DNA of 64,000 bases, from positions 186,001-250,000 of the forward strand of contig PHEH01000001.1 in assembly GCA_002841155.1 (NCBI GenBank), in the 5' to 3' direction. The notes beneath the pieces are model-generated. The model did not search any database, was not told the DNA's origin, and saw nothing but the letters and a program-made list of their open reading frames with translations. Below are positions 17,788 through 27,228 of the stretch, piece by piece. A program made the position numbers and the translations under genes. Numbering within the stretch: the stretch's first letter is position 1; each line of letters opens with the position of its first letter. This DNA comes from Alphaproteobacteria bacterium HGW-Alphaproteobacteria-18. GTDB taxonomy: Bacteria > Pseudomonadota > Alphaproteobacteria > Caulobacterales > Hyphomonadaceae.

Positions 17788-18590
17788 CCCATCTGGAATC
17801 GCGCGGCCTCTCGGTCGACATCGGCCGCACACGGATACTAACCAACATCTCCGTCTCTTTCCGCACAGGCTTCCTCACTGGCCTCGTCGGGCCGAACGGG
17901 GCGGGCAAGTCCACCCTCGTGCGCGCGCTCTGTCACCTGCTCAAGGCCGCTGAAGGCGAAGTCCTCCTCGACGGCGCCCCCATCACGCGCCTGCGCCGCA
18001 AAGACCTCGCGCGCAAGCTCTCCTACCTGCCGCAGGGCCATACCATGCACTGGCCGCTTGAAGTCGAACGCCTCGTCGCCCTCGGCCGTCTGCCACATCT
18101 CGGCCCTTTCACCGAGGCCGGCCCCGAGGACCAGGCTGCCATCGCGCGCGCCATGGATCGCACAGAAGTCACCCCCTTCCGCCACCGCGTCGCCGACACC
18201 CTCTCAGGCGGAGAGCGCGCCCGTGTCATGATGGCCCGCGCTCTGGCGGTGGAGACCGACATCCTCCTCGTCGATGAACCCGTCGCCGCCCTTGATCCTT
18301 ACCACCAGCTCCACGTCATGGAGCTCCTGCGCAGCCTCGCCGATGAGGGCAAACTGGTCGTCTGTGTGCTGCATGATCTTGCCCTCGCCGCCCGCTTCTG
18401 CAACGCCGCAGTGCTCCTGTCAGAGGGCAGGGTGCTGGCACAGGGCGCGCCCGAAACCGTCCTCACAGACCCCTATCTGCGCAAGGCCTACGCCATCGCC
18501 GCCCTCCAGGGCCAGCATGAGGCCGAGCCCTACATCCTCCCCTGGCGCCGTCTCGGCGCGGGGATTACCGAAGAGAAAAGCCCATGCTGA
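17784..18590 (+). CDS. btuD: BtuD, corrinoid ABC transporter ATPase
   Basis: A 268-residue ABC ATPase. Walker A is GPNGAGKST, the Q-loop region is YLPQGH, the signature is LSGGERARVMMARAL, Walker B is ILLVDEPVAALDP, and VLHDLALAARF holds the switch histidine, all in normal order. It energises import by BtuC and is the only ATPase in the locus, so it may serve both BtuC paralogues. It starts within the btuC stop (ATGA) and its end overlaps the next gene by seven bases. Confidence 0.95.
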   Translation: MTHLESRGLSVDIGRTRILTNISVSFRTGFLTGLVGPNGAGKSTLVRALCHLLKAAEGEVLLDGAPITRLRRKDLARKLSYLPQGHTMHWPLEVERLVALGRLPHLGPFTEAGPEDQAAIARAMDRTEVTPFRHRVADTLSGGERARVMMARALAVETDILLVDEPVAALDPYHQLHVMELLRSLADEGKLVVCVLHDLALAARFCNAAVLLSEGRVLAQGAPETVLTDPYLRKAYAIAALQGQHEAEPYILPWRRLGAGITEEKSPC

Positions 18591-18982
18591 AGCCCGCCTC
18601 TGACGCCGCCATCATCGTCTGCTCCACCTGCCGCCTCACCGAAACCGAGCGGGAGAATGAAGAGGGCAAACGCGGCGGCGCGCTCCTCGCCGAAGCCATC
18701 CGTGCCGAGGCTGCCCGGCGGTCGGGTCCCATCGCCATCGAAGACATGCCCTGCCTCTTCGCCTGCCAGCGCTGGTGCACCGTCCATCTGCGGGCTGAGG
18801 GAAAAATCTCCTACGTCCTCGGCGGCTTCGAACCCACAGCAGACGCCGCCAATGCCATCCTCGATTATTTCCAACACTATGTTGCCAGCGAGCACGGCGT
18901 CGTCCCTTACAAGCACTGGCCGGAAGGCGTGAAAGGCCACTTCATCACCCGTTCTCCGCCCAGCGGAAAGGTCGTAGGCTGA
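18584..18982 (+). CDS. DUF1636 cysteine-rich protein of the cobalamin operon
   Basis: A 132-residue DUF1636-type protein, a family described as predicted metal-binding and frequently found in cobalamin clusters. Cysteines occur as VCSTC near the N-terminus, PCLFAC around residue 55, and RWC, a spacing resembling thioredoxin-like ferredoxins that hold a 2Fe-2S cluster. VPYKHWPEGVKGHF near the end is another conserved segment. No signal peptide. It is embedded between btuD (seven-base overlap) and cobT (two-base gap). Its biochemical role in B12 metabolism is unknown. Confidence 0.82.
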   Translation: MLKPASDAAIIVCSTCRLTETERENEEGKRGGALLAEAIRAEAARRSGPIAIEDMPCLFACQRWCTVHLRAEGKISYVLGGFEPTADAANAILDYFQHYVASEHGVVPYKHWPEGVKGHFITRSPPSGKVVG

Positions 18983-18984
18983 TC

Positions 18985-19989
18985 ATGACCCGGCTCACAG
19001 ACGCGCAGATCCAGGCCGCCCTGGATGCCAAGACCAAACCCCTCGGCGCGCTCGGCCGCATCGAGACGCTCGCAGCAGATATTGCCCGTTTCCAGAACAC
19101 ACTCGTCCCCCGTATGGACCGCTGCGGCCTGATCGTGTTTGCGGCCGATCATGGCATCGCTGAAGAGGGCGTCTCGAAATTCCCCCAGGCCGTGACGCGC
19201 CAGATGGTGGCAAATTTCCTCGCCGGGGGCGCCGCGGCCAACGTCTTTGCGGCAACAGCGGGCGTAGACATGCGCGTCGTCGATGCCGGCGTCGCGGGCG
19301 AGCCGGTGCTCCATCCGGGCCTCATCAACCGCCGCATCGGGCCGGGAACGGGCAACAGCGTTGCCGAGCCCGCAATGTCAACGGCCGGGCTTGCCGCCGC
19401 GCTGGATGCCGGCGAAAGGCTGGCGGAGGAAGGCCATTATGACGCCCTGGCTTTCGGCGAAATGGGCATTGCCAACACGTCGGCGGCCACCCTCATCGGC
19501 CACAAGCTAACCGGCGCCCCCATCGCCGCCCTCACAGGCCGCGGCACCGGCCTCGATGACGCCGCGCTGGCCCATAAAACCGGCGTTCTCGCCCGCGCCT
19601 CCGCCCGCACGCCCGATGCTCTGTCAGCGGAAGAAACCCTCATCGAATATGGCGGCTTCGAAATCGCCATGATGACCGGCGCGATGCTTGGCGCGGCCGG
19701 GGCGGGGCGGATGATCCTCGTCGATGGCTTCATCGCCACCAGCGCCGCCCTTGCCGCCACGCGCCTTGACCCCGCCGCGCGCGCCGCCATGATTTTCGCC
19801 CACGCCTCCCAGGAGGCCGGCCACAAGATCCTGCTCGACGCGCTCGGCGCCCGCCCGCTCCTCTCCCTCGACATGCGGCTGGGAGAGGGTACTGGCGCGC
19901 TCCTTGCCTGGCCGCTGGTGCGCGCGGCCGCCGCCATGCTGCGCGATATGGCCAGCTTTGAAGCCGCCGGGGTCAGCGGTCCGGCATGA
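18985..19989 (+). CDS. cobT: Nicotinate-nucleotide:DMB phosphoribosyltransferase CobT
   Basis: A 334-residue enzyme that activates the lower ligand by making alpha-ribazole 5'-phosphate from nicotinate mononucleotide and dimethylbenzimidazole (called CobU in Pseudomonas denitrificans). KPLGALGRIE opens the protein, FAADHGIAEEGVS and GEMGIANTSAAT are family motifs, and MRLGEGTGALL near residue 300 contains the catalytic-type glutamate. It overlaps cobS by ATGA. Full length and no missing residues apparent. Confidence 0.95.
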   Translation: MTRLTDAQIQAALDAKTKPLGALGRIETLAADIARFQNTLVPRMDRCGLIVFAADHGIAEEGVSKFPQAVTRQMVANFLAGGAAANVFAATAGVDMRVVDAGVAGEPVLHPGLINRRIGPGTGNSVAEPAMSTAGLAAALDAGERLAEEGHYDALAFGEMGIANTSAATLIGHKLTGAPIAALTGRGTGLDDAALAHKTGVLARASARTPDALSAEETLIEYGGFEIAMMTGAMLGAAGAGRMILVDGFIATSAALAATRLDPAARAAMIFAHASQEAGHKILLDALGARPLLSLDMRLGEGTGALLAWPLVRAAAAMLRDMASFEAAGVSGPA

Positions 19990-20762
19990 TCAGGGCGCTG
20001 CGCACCGAACTCGCGATCCTCCTGCTCGCCGCGCAATTCCTCACGCGCCTGCCAGTGCCCGCTGCGCGCCTGTTTACAGACGCCCGCCTCGCCGCCACGC
20101 CGCGCTATTATCCCCTCATCGGCCTTCTGATCGGCTGTGTCGCTGCCGCCAGCTATTGGGCCGCCGCGCTCGTCTTCCCGCCGCTCCTGGCCGCGCTTCT
20201 CTCCACCGCCGCCACGCTCCTTTTCACCGGCGCTTTCCATGAGGACGGACTCGCCGATACATTCGACGGCGTCGGCGGCGGCCTCACGCGCGAACGCGCG
20301 CTGGAGATCATGAAAGACAGCCGCCTCGGCACCTATGGCGCCGCCGCGCTCATCATCGCCCTCGGCCTCAAGATCGCCGCGCTCGCCGCCCTGCCGCTCG
20401 CCCTTGCGCTCACCGCTTTGATCGCCGCCCACGGACTATCCCGCGCCTCCGCTGTCCTCGTCATCGCCACCAGCCGCTATGTCCGCTTCGAGGGCAAAGC
20501 CAAGCCCGTCGCCAGCGCGCTCAGCCCCGCAGGGCTTGCCGTCACGCTGCTGAGCGCCGCCGCCATCATCGCCGCGCTGGCATTCCTCGCGCACTGGCCG
20601 CTGGCCGCTATCGCTGCCGCGCTTACGGGTCTCGCCCTCGGCCATATCGCCCTGCGCCTCTTCTACGGCCCGAAGCTCGGCGGCTATACCGGCGATGCCC
20701 TCGGCGCGGTCCAGCAGGCGAGCGAGATCGGCTTCTATCTGGGGCTCCTCGCATGGCTCTGA
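19986..20762 (+). CDS. cobS: Adenosylcobinamide-GDP ribazoletransferase CobS
   Basis: A 258-residue integral membrane enzyme that joins adenosylcobinamide-GDP with alpha-ribazole (5'-phosphate), the last assembly step of the nucleotide loop (CobV in Pseudomonas denitrificans). [16 protein letters not shown] and [12 protein letters not shown] are the diagnostic acidic motifs; the rest is alanine/leucine-rich helices. The N-terminus [11 protein letters not shown] is typical. It overlaps the flanking genes on both sides (4 and 10 bases). Confidence 0.95.
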   Translation: MIRALRTELAILLLAAQFLTRLPVPAARLFTDARLAATPRYYPLIGLLIGCVAAASYWAAALVFPPLLAALLSTAATLLFTGAFHEDGLADTFDGVGGGLTRERALEIMKDSRLGTYGAAALIIALGLKIAALAALPLALALTALIAAHGLSRASAVLVIATSRYVRFEGKAKPVASALSPAGLAVTLLSAAAIIAALAFLAHWPLAAIAAALTGLALGHIALRLFYGPKLGGYTGDALGAVQQASEIGFYLGLLAWL

Positions 20763-21289
20763 TCCTCGTCCGCCACACCGCCCCGCAAGGCACAGCCGGT
20801 CTCTGCTATGGCCGGCTCGATGTTCCGCTGGCGGAAAGTTTCGAGCAGGAAGCCGCCGCCCTCGAAGCGGCCCTTCCGCCCGTCGATCATCTCCTCACCA
20901 GCCCCGCCACGCGCTGCCGGCGCCTGGCCGATTGGCTCGGCGCAATGCGCAGCCTCGCCCCGATCATAGACCACCGCTTTCAGGAAATGGACTTTGGCCG
21001 TTGGGAGGGCCGTCTCTGGTCGGAAATTCCCGAAGGCGAGGTCAATGTCTGGGCCGAACATTTCTTCGAAGGCCGCCCGCATGGCGGCGAAAGCGTCGCC
21101 CAGGTGGCCGAGCGTGTCGGCCTCGGCCTGCTTCAGGCCCGCCGCCGCACGGGCACCAGCCTCATCATCACCCATGCCGGCGTTGTCCGTGCCGCCCTCG
21201 CGGCCGGGGGAGATGCGCGTGCATGGCAGGCCGAAATCGCCTATGCCTCGGCCACATGGCTCGATGGCCCGGAGGCAAAAGACAGATGA
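20753..21289 (+). CDS. cobC: Histidine phosphatase family protein, probable alpha-ribazole phosphatase
   Basis: A 178-residue phosphoglycerate-mutase-like phosphatase. LVRHTAP near the N-terminus carries the catalytic RHx motif, [12 protein letters not shown] and [13 protein letters not shown] are typical of the CobC branch, [14 protein letters not shown] follows, and [11 protein letters not shown] holds the second active-site histidine. In family members the enzyme removes the 5'-phosphate from alpha-ribazole phosphate or from cobalamin phosphate. Its position between cobS and cobQ supports that substrate. Confidence 0.88.
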   Translation: MALILVRHTAPQGTAGLCYGRLDVPLAESFEQEAAALEAALPPVDHLLTSPATRCRRLADWLGAMRSLAPIIDHRFQEMDFGRWEGRLWSEIPEGEVNVWAEHFFEGRPHGGESVAQVAERVGLGLLQARRRTGTSLIITHAGVVRAALAAGGDARAWQAEIAYASATWLDGPEAKDR

Positions 21290-22770
21290 CCACCCGCGCC
21301 ATAATGATCCAGGGCACAGGCTCTGATGTCGGCAAATCCCTCCTTGTCGCCGGCCTCTGCCGCATAGCGCGGCGGCGCGGCTTCGCCGTTGCCCCCTTCA
21401 AACCGCAGAACATGTCCAACAACGCCGCCGCCTGCGCCGATGGCGGAGAGATCGGCCGCGCTCAGGCGCTCCAGGCCCGCGCATGCGGCCTTGATCCGCA
21501 GACGGATTTCAATCCCGTCCTCCTGAAGCCTCAGTCTGACCGCACCGCCCAGATCATCGTCCATGGCCGCCCCAGGGCCACGCTTCAGGCGGCTGACTAT
21601 ATGGCCCGCCGCGACAGCCTGCGCGGGGCCGTGCTTGAAAGCTTCGCCCGCCTCACGGCCCGTTTCGATCTCGTCATCGTTGAAGGGGCGGGCAGCCCGG
21701 CCGAGATAAACCTCCGGGCCCGTGACATCGCCAATATGGGCTTTGCCCGCGCCGCCGGTGTCCCCGTGGTGCTGGCGGGCGATATTGACCGGGGCGGGGT
21801 CATCGCCGCCCTCGTGGGCACGAAGGCTGTCATAGACCCCGCCGACGCGGCCATGATCCGCGCCTTTCTCATCAACAAGTTCCGGGGCGATCCAGCGCTC
21901 TTTGCGCCCGCAATGGCCGACATTGAGCGCCTCACAGGCTGGCCCGGCCTCGGCATCGTGCCCTGGCTCAGCGCCGCGGCGCGTCTTCCGGCGGAAGATG
22001 GCGTCGCCCTTCAGCAGATGCGCCCCACCGGCGCTGGCAAGGTCCGCATCGCCGCGCCCATGCTCTCCCGCATCGCCAATTTTGACGATGCAGACCCCCT
22101 CCGCAATGAGCCCGATGTGGACTTCTTCTTCGTCCCCCCCGGCCAGCCGGTCCCGCGCGAGGTCGATGTCATCATCCTCTTCGGCACCAAGTCGACCCTT
22201 GCGGACATGGCCTTCCTCCGCGCTCAGGGCTGGGACCATGACATCCTCGCCCATGCCCGCACGGGCGGGCGCGTCCTGGGCATCTGCGGCGGCTATCAGA
22301 TGCTGGGACAGTGGCTCTGCGATCCGGAAGGTATCGATGGCCCGGCAGGCGAAATGCCCGGCCTCGGCCTCCTGAATACACACACCACCATGCAGGGCGA
22401 AAAAACCGTCCGTCCCGTGACGGGTCAGTGCGCCCGCACGCATCTCCCGGTGTCTGGCTATGAAATCCATGCCGGCCTGACGCGCGGGCCAGACGCCGCC
22501 CGTCCTTTCCTGCATCTCCCCGCAGGGCCGGACGGCGCCGTCAGCCCGGATGGGCGTATCGAGGGCACCTATGTTCACGGCCTCTTTGCCGAAGATGCCT
22601 TCCGCGCCGCCTGGCTGGACAATGTGCGGGCAGGGGCCTCCTCAGACGCTGCCTATGGCGCCTCGGTTGAGACAGCCCTTGATGATCTGGCAGACGGCCT
22701 TGAGGCGCATCTCGATGTGGACCGCTTCTTTGCCCTTGCAGAGCCCCCCGGCTGGCGGGCAGATCCATGA
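21286..22770 (+). CDS. cobQ: Cobyric acid synthase CobQ
   Basis: A 494-residue glutamine-dependent amidase that amidates four side chains of adenosylcobyrinic a,c-diamide. [12 protein letters not shown] gives the P-loop-like dethiobiotin-synthetase-fold nucleotide site, KPQNMSNNA is the next family motif, and the C-terminal class I glutaminase has [10 protein letters not shown] with the nucleophilic cysteine and GTYVHGLF with the histidine. The frame is open upstream to 20695, but ATG 21286, which overlaps the preceding stop as ATGA, gives the normal N-terminus; the upstream part only shadows cobS and cobC. Confidence 0.96.
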   Translation: MTTRAIMIQGTGSDVGKSLLVAGLCRIARRRGFAVAPFKPQNMSNNAAACADGGEIGRAQALQARACGLDPQTDFNPVLLKPQSDRTAQIIVHGRPRATLQAADYMARRDSLRGAVLESFARLTARFDLVIVEGAGSPAEINLRARDIANMGFARAAGVPVVLAGDIDRGGVIAALVGTKAVIDPADAAMIRAFLINKFRGDPALFAPAMADIERLTGWPGLGIVPWLSAAARLPAEDGVALQQMRPTGAGKVRIAAPMLSRIANFDDADPLRNEPDVDFFFVPPGQPVPREVDVIILFGTKSTLADMAFLRAQGWDHDILAHARTGGRVLGICGGYQMLGQWLCDPEGIDGPAGEMPGLGLLNTHTTMQGEKTVRPVTGQCARTHLPVSGYEIHAGLTRGPDAARPFLHLPAGPDGAVSPDGRIEGTYVHGLFAEDAFRAAWLDNVRAGASSDAAYGASVETALDDLADGLEAHLDVDRFFALAEPPGWRADP

Positions 22771-23726
22771 ACTCCGCGCTGCTCATGGCCGCCGCCCTCG
22801 CCATCGAGGCGGCTGTCGGCTGGCCGGACTGGCTCTACCGCCTCATCCGCCATCCGGTCGTCTGGATCGGCGCCCTCATCAGCGGTCTTGAGCGGCGCCT
22901 CAACCGCCCCGCCTTCGGCCACCGCGCGCGCTACGCCCTCGGCGCCCTCACCAGCCTTCTCGTCATCGCCGTCCCCACCGGCGCCGCCTTCGCCCTCGCG
23001 CGCCTCATCCCGGATACGCTCTGGGGCGCTGCCCTCGAAGCGCTCCTCGCTTCCAGCCTTCTCGCCTCGCGCAGCCTCTACGCCCATGTCGCCGCCATCG
23101 CCGCCCCGCTTCAGGCCGGAGATATCGCGCTCGCCCGCCAGAAGGTCGCAATGATCGTCGGCCGCGATCCCGCCCAGCTCGACGCCCCCGCCATCGCGCG
23201 CGCCAGTCTGGAAAGCCTTGCAGAGAATGCGTCAGACGGCGTCATCGCGCCGCTCTTTTGGGGCGCCCTTCTCGGCCTGCCAGGCATCGCCGCCTATAAG
23301 GCCATAAACACGCTCGACTCCATGATCGGCCACCGCTCGGATCGCTACGCCGCCTTCGGGGGCTTCGCGGCGCGCCTCGATGACGTGGCAAACTTCATTC
23401 CCGCGCGCCTTACAGGTCTCCTCATCGCGCTTCCGGCGTGGAGAAGAAACGCCTTATCCACCATGCTCCGCGACGCGCGCCACCATCGCTCGCCCAATGC
23501 CGGCTGGCCCGAAGCGGCCATGGCCGGGGCCCTCGGCGTGCGCCTTTCTGGCCCCCGGACGTACGGGTCCCATGTCAGCGATGAGCCCTGGCTGAACCCC
23601 TCCGCGCCAGATCCGACGGCCGAAAAAATGTGTCCTGGATTGTCCCGATTTGTCCTGGCCGTGACGCTCGCGGGCATCCTGCTGACCGTCATTGGCGCCT
23701 TCTGGAGCCTCCATGACCCAGTCTGA
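22767..23726 (+). CDS. cbiB: Adenosylcobinamide-phosphate synthase CbiB/CobD
   Basis: A 319-residue integral membrane enzyme that attaches aminopropanol (phosphate) to adenosylcobyric acid; it is called CobD in Pseudomonas denitrificans. [39 protein letters not shown] split around residue 150, [14 protein letters not shown] and [15 protein letters not shown] are family motifs. The final hydrophobic helix is encoded by a stretch with three 10-base-spaced TGTCC units (23631-23660). It overlaps cobQ by ATGA and cobD by 14 bases. Confidence 0.95.
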   Translation: MNSALLMAAALAIEAAVGWPDWLYRLIRHPVVWIGALISGLERRLNRPAFGHRARYALGALTSLLVIAVPTGAAFALARLIPDTLWGAALEALLASSLLASRSLYAHVAAIAAPLQAGDIALARQKVAMIVGRDPAQLDAPAIARASLESLAENASDGVIAPLFWGALLGLPGIAAYKAINTLDSMIGHRSDRYAAFGGFAARLDDVANFIPARLTGLLIALPAWRRNALSTMLRDARHHRSPNAGWPEAAMAGALGVRLSGPRTYGSHVSDEPWLNPSAPDPTAEKMCPGLSRFVLAVTLAGILLTVIGAFWSLHDPV

Positions 23727-24714
23727 TCTCCTCCACGGCGGCGCCCTCGACCACCTGAAAACCCTCTACCCTCAAGCCCCTCACCCCTGGATCGACCTCT
23801 CCACCGGCATCAACCCCAATCCCTACCCAGTCCCGGTCCTCCCGCCCGAAACCTTCTCCCATCTGCCAACCCAAACCCAATACCAAGCCTGCCACGAGGT
23901 CCTGGCGCGCTATTACGGCGCCCCGCCGGACAGCCTGCTGCTGGCTCCGGGCAGCGAACTCCTCATCCGCCTTTTGCCGCAACTCCTGCAAATTCAGACA
24001 GTTGCGGTCGCGCAGCCCATTTATGGGGATCATCAATCCTGCTGGCAGCGGGCAGGGGCTAAGATCACCCTCATGGCAGACCCGGTCCACGCCGCCGGAA
24101 AGGTGGATGCCATTGTCCTCTGCAATCCCAACAATCCCGATGGCCGCACCTGGTCACCGGAAATTCTGGAAGATTGCCGCATTCAGCAAGCCGCCCGCCA
24201 GGGCTGGCTGATTGTCGATGAGGCGTATGCGGATCTTGTCCCCAGCCTCTCCCTTGCCGCGCGGGGAGGGGAAGCGGGCCTGATTGTCCTGCGCTCCTTC
24301 GGCAAATTCTTCGGCCTTGCCGGCCTGCGCCTCGGCGCCCTGATCGGCCCGGCAGCTGTGTTGATGGCGGCGCGGGATATCCTCGGCGTCTGGCCAGTCT
24401 CCGGCCCGGCGCTGCATGTGGGCCAACTGGCCGCCGCTGACCCGGTCTGGCCGGAAATGACCCGAAAGAGTCTTCACCTGTCCTCGGAAGTCCTGGACAG
24501 GACGCTCACTGACGCAGGTTTGACCGTCGAAGGCGGCACATCGCTCTTCCGCTATGTCGGCATGCCCGGCGCTCATGCTCTCTGGCAGAGGCTCGCAGAG
24601 CAGGGCATCTATACACGGCGCTTTGCGGGCAGCGATCGCCATCTGCGCATTGGTCTGCCGGCGGATGATGAGGCCCTCGCCAGATTGGCCAGCGCGCTCG
24701 CCGCTAGCCTTTGA
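23713..24714 (+). CDS. cobD: Threonine-phosphate decarboxylase CobD (CobC of P. denitrificans)
   Basis: A 333-residue class I/II aminotransferase-fold PLP enzyme that makes (R)-1-amino-2-propanol phosphate from threonine phosphate for the corrinoid side chain. WIDLSTGINPNPYP is the family N-terminal motif, LCNPNNPDGRTW and VDEAYADL bind PLP, and RSFGKFFGLAGLRLG carries the PLP lysine. ATG 23713 is preferred over an in-frame start at 23692 because it begins the usual [10 protein letters not shown]. It is the last gene of the btuB-led operon and converges on cobU with an 11-base overlap. Confidence 0.94.
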   Translation: MTQSDLLHGGALDHLKTLYPQAPHPWIDLSTGINPNPYPVPVLPPETFSHLPTQTQYQACHEVLARYYGAPPDSLLLAPGSELLIRLLPQLLQIQTVAVAQPIYGDHQSCWQRAGAKITLMADPVHAAGKVDAIVLCNPNNPDGRTWSPEILEDCRIQQAARQGWLIVDEAYADLVPSLSLAARGGEAGLIVLRSFGKFFGLAGLRLGALIGPAAVLMAARDILGVWPVSGPALHVGQLAAADPVWPEMTRKSLHLSSEVLDRTLTDAGLTVEGGTSLFRYVGMPGAHALWQRLAEQGIYTRRFAGSDRHLRIGLPADDEALARLASALAASL

Positions 24715-25213
24715 GCACCAGCGGCAATCCCGCTGCCACGAATTCCACCCTGTCCACCGCTTCGGCGACCCTCTGGTTCAGCCGTCCCTGCTCATCCCGG
24801 AACGCCCGCCCGAGCGGCGTCTCCGGCACCAGCCCCATGCCGACCTCATTGGAAACAAGGCAGACCGGGCATTCCATTACCTTCAAGGCCGCGCAGAGAC
24901 GCGCTGTCTCTGCCGCCACATCCCGCTCTGCATGCATCAGGTTGGAAAGCCACAGCGTCAGGCAATCCACCAGAATGGCGTCCGGGCCAGCCTTCATGGC
25001 AAGCAGCGTATCCACCAGTTCCAGCGGCGCCTCAACCGTCCGCCAGCTGCCATCCCGCTCTCCCTGATGCTGCGCGATGCGCGCGCGCATCTCGTCATCA
25101 AAGGCCTCCGCCGTCGCCACATAAATGCGCGCCGCCGCCGCAGCTTCCGAAATCACCTGCGCCCGCCGGCTCTTGCCAGACCGCGCGCCTCCGAGAACAA
25201 GTATGAGGGTCAT
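24704..25213 (-). CDS. cobU: Adenosylcobinamide kinase/guanylyltransferase CobU (CobP)
   Basis: A 169-residue bifunctional enzyme that phosphorylates and then guanylylates adenosylcobinamide. LVLGGARSGKS is the P-loop at the N-terminus; the ATG at 25213 is chosen because it places this loop at the normal distance, whereas the frame from 25246 adds 11 unsupported residues. IAQHQGERDGSWRTVEAP holds the histidine region that is guanylylated, and VLVDCLTLWLSN-like ILVDCLTLWLSN and VSNEVGMGLVPETPLGRAFRD are family motifs. It is the only cobalamin gene here on the minus strand besides btuF copy 1. Confidence 0.95.
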   Translation of the reverse strand: MTLILVLGGARSGKSRRAQVISEAAAAARIYVATAEAFDDEMRARIAQHQGERDGSWRTVEAPLELVDTLLAMKAGPDAILVDCLTLWLSNLMHAERDVAAETARLCAALKVMECPVCLVSNEVGMGLVPETPLGRAFRDEQGRLNQRVAEAVDRVEFVAAGLPLVLKG

Positions 25214-25324
25214 ACCGAGCCTGCTAGCAGGCTCACAGCCGTTCAATCAAGCGCGATGGCAATAATCCCAACAGCTGGCGGATCATGCAGAACCAGGAAC
25301 CTTCATCCCTGTAAAAACCGGGCA

Positions 25325-26533
25325 TTAGGTCCAGGCCGCAAAGGGGTCTTCCAGGTCAGTCCGTGCCAGTATCTTCCCAGACCTGGCACTAGGCCCCGGT
25401 TCCGTCAGGCAGGCGTCCAGGCGCGCGGTGAGATGATCCTGGTCCATGCCGATCCCGATCATCACGATTTCCTGCCGGCGGTCACCGAAACGGGCGTCCC
25501 ACACACGCTCAAGATAATGCAGCAGTTCAGGCGTGTCGGGCCGTTGATCTTCGGGGACGGCTGACCACCAGCGGCCCAGACGCTCATGCCGCACCAGGGA
25601 GCCAGCCTGGCTCACCTCCGCCATCCAGTCTGGACGGGTCGCCAGCCAGAAAAACCCTTTCGCCCGAACCACATTCGGCCAGGAGGAATTGAGGAAAGCA
25701 TGGAACTTTGCCGGATCAAATGGCCGGCGGGCGCGGTAGACGAAGCTCTCGATGCCATACTCATCGCTTTCGGGCACATGGTCTGCAAAGCCATAGAGTT
25801 CCTTGGCCCAGTGTGGATGCTGATGCGCTTTCTCAAAATCGAACCGGCCCGTTCCAAGAACGGCGCCGAGCGCGACATCGGAGAAATCAGTCTCAATTAT
25901 CTCAGCGTCAGTATTGAGGGACCGCACAAGCTGGCGGACAATGTCGAGGTCGGTAGGGGAGAGGGTGCTCACCTTGTTGAGCACGATGACATCTGCAAAT
26001 TCGATCTGGTCCACCAGCAGCTGCACCAGCGGGCGCTGGTCGTCTTCCCCGAGGCTTTCGCCTCTGTCTGCAAGGAAGTCCGTGCTCGAATAATCCTTGA
26101 GGATGTTGGCAGCATCAACCACCGTCACCATGGTGTCGATCTGAGCAATATCCCCCAGCGAAAAGCCCGCTTCGTCCCGGAAGTCGAAAGTGGCGGCCAC
26201 GGGCAGGGGCTCGGAGATGCCGGTGGATTCTATCAGCAGGTAATCAAACCGGCCCTCCTGAGCGAGACGGGAAACTTCCTTCAGAAGATCCTCCCGGAGC
26301 GTGCAGCAGATGCAGCCATTGGACATCTCCACCAGCGCTTCTTCGGTCCGCGACAGGCCCGCGCCATTCTGCCGGACAAGTTCGGCATCAATGTTCACCT
26401 CGCTCATATCATTTACGATGACGGCAACACGCCGGCCCTCGCGATTATTTAGGATATGATTGAGGAGGGTGGTTTTTCCGGCCCCGAGAAAGCCGGAAAG
26501 GACGGTAACGGGAAGTTTGGCGGGAAATGTCAT
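25325..26533 (-). CDS. Zinc-responsive COG0523 metallochaperone GTPase
   Basis: A 402-residue G3E-family GTPase of the YciC/ZigA-type branch rather than CobW proper. [15 protein letters not shown] is Walker [12 protein letters not shown] follows, [15 protein letters not shown] has the CxCC metal site, [13 protein letters not shown] is the GTPase NKxD-like motif, and the C-terminal domain contains the [20 protein letters not shown] region. Such proteins are thought to deliver zinc under limitation. A palindrome of Zur type lies 23 bases upstream of the ATG and a DUF1826 gene is divergent, an arrangement that supports zinc rather than cobalt as the metal. Confidence 0.9.
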   Translation of the reverse strand: MTFPAKLPVTVLSGFLGAGKTTLLNHILNNREGRRVAVIVNDMSEVNIDAELVRQNGAGLSRTEEALVEMSNGCICCTLREDLLKEVSRLAQEGRFDYLLIESTGISEPLPVAATFDFRDEAGFSLGDIAQIDTMVTVVDAANILKDYSSTDFLADRGESLGEDDQRPLVQLLVDQIEFADVIVLNKVSTLSPTDLDIVRQLVRSLNTDAEIIETDFSDVALGAVLGTGRFDFEKAHQHPHWAKELYGFADHVPESDEYGIESFVYRARRPFDPAKFHAFLNSSWPNVVRAKGFFWLATRPDWMAEVSQAGSLVRHERLGRWWSAVPEDQRPDTPELLHYLERVWDARFGDRRQEIVMIGIGMDQDHLTARLDACLTEPGPSARSGKILARTDLEDPFAAWT

Positions 26534-26555
26534 GAAGGCCTCGACAGGCTAAAAA

Positions 26556-26572
26556 ATGTTATTGTATAACAT
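26556..26572. promoter_or_regulatory. Zur-type operator between COG0523 and DUF1826 genes
   Basis: ATGTTAT at 26556-26562 and its exact complement ATAACAT at 26566-26572 flank a 3-base centre, in a locally A/T-rich stretch unlike its surroundings. This matches the general form of proteobacterial zinc-uptake-regulator boxes (TGTTATNNNATAACA). It lies in the 65-base divergent gap, so one dimer site could repress both genes when zinc is abundant. Confidence 0.75.
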
Positions 26573-26598
26573 AAATTGTTCTTGGCGCTGCGCAAGGT

Positions 26599-27228
26599 GT
26601 GTTCTTGGAAACTGCTGTGACAATTGAAAGCGAGAGCCCCTCCGCGGAAGGGCGGGTCTATCTCTGCAAAGGATTTGACGCGTTGCGTGCCTCCGGTCTC
26701 GGCGGGACGGCGGAGCTGGCTATCTGGGAGCGTCCGGCCGGCGCAGCGATCCGAACGGCATTCGAGAGCGTGGATTTTTCCGGCTTTGAAGATATCCGGA
26801 TTGATGGATCGGCGGATGCGATCCTGTCTGGTCTTGAGGCGTGCCTGAGCGCGCAGCCCTGGCCGGGCCTGGTCAAAGACTATGTGGCAGAAGACGTCAT
26901 CGCCATGATCGGTCCGATGCGGGCAATCGAGGCAGACTACACCCTCAGGCTGGAATATGTGACCGATGACGCCTGCCGGAAATTTCACAAGGACGAAACC
27001 GACTTTCGTCTGATCACGTCCTATCTGGGGCGCGGAACCCAGTGGTCGTTTGACAGCGGTGATGGCCAAGGAGAGATCCAGGAGATGGACACGTTCCATG
27101 TCGGCATGTTGCTTGGTCAGCGCTGCGCCTTTCCCAGCCGCGTCCTGCATCGATCTCCTCCCATTGAAGGGACAGGTGAAGTCCGCTTCGTCATGGTGCT
27201 GGATGTTGAACGGGCGGGTTATTGCTGA
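26599..27228 (+). CDS. DUF1826 protein, probable zinc-starvation gene
   Basis: A protein of up to 209 residues of the DUF1826 family, identified from CRKFHKDETDFRLITSYLGR and GRGTQWSF in the second half. No signal peptide or membrane segment. No ATG is available near the start: GTG at 26599, TTG at 26605 and GTG at 26617 are candidates, and AAGG at 26594-26597 is best spaced for the TTG. The family commonly accompanies COG0523 genes in Zur regulons; the paired Zur-type site here agrees. Biochemical function is unknown. Its stop is immediately adjacent to the converging antiporter stop. Confidence 0.85.
   Translation: MFLETAVTIESESPSAEGRVYLCKGFDALRASGLGGTAELAIWERPAGAAIRTAFESVDFSGFEDIRIDGSADAILSGLEACLSAQPWPGLVKDYVAEDVIAMIGPMRAIEADYTLRLEYVTDDACRKFHKDETDFRLITSYLGRGTQWSFDSGDGQGEIQEMDTFHVGMLLGQRCAFPSRVLHRSPPIEGTGEVRFVMVLDVERAGYC

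Noticed and set aside
20695..21285. 197-codon extension of cobQ upstream
   Set aside because: It shadows cobS and cobC in the same strand; high GC removes stops. The cobQ motif order begins at 21286.
24554..25564. 336-residue plus-strand open frame over cobU
   Set aside because: Covers cobU and part of the COG0523 gene in antisense; no start signal or domain.
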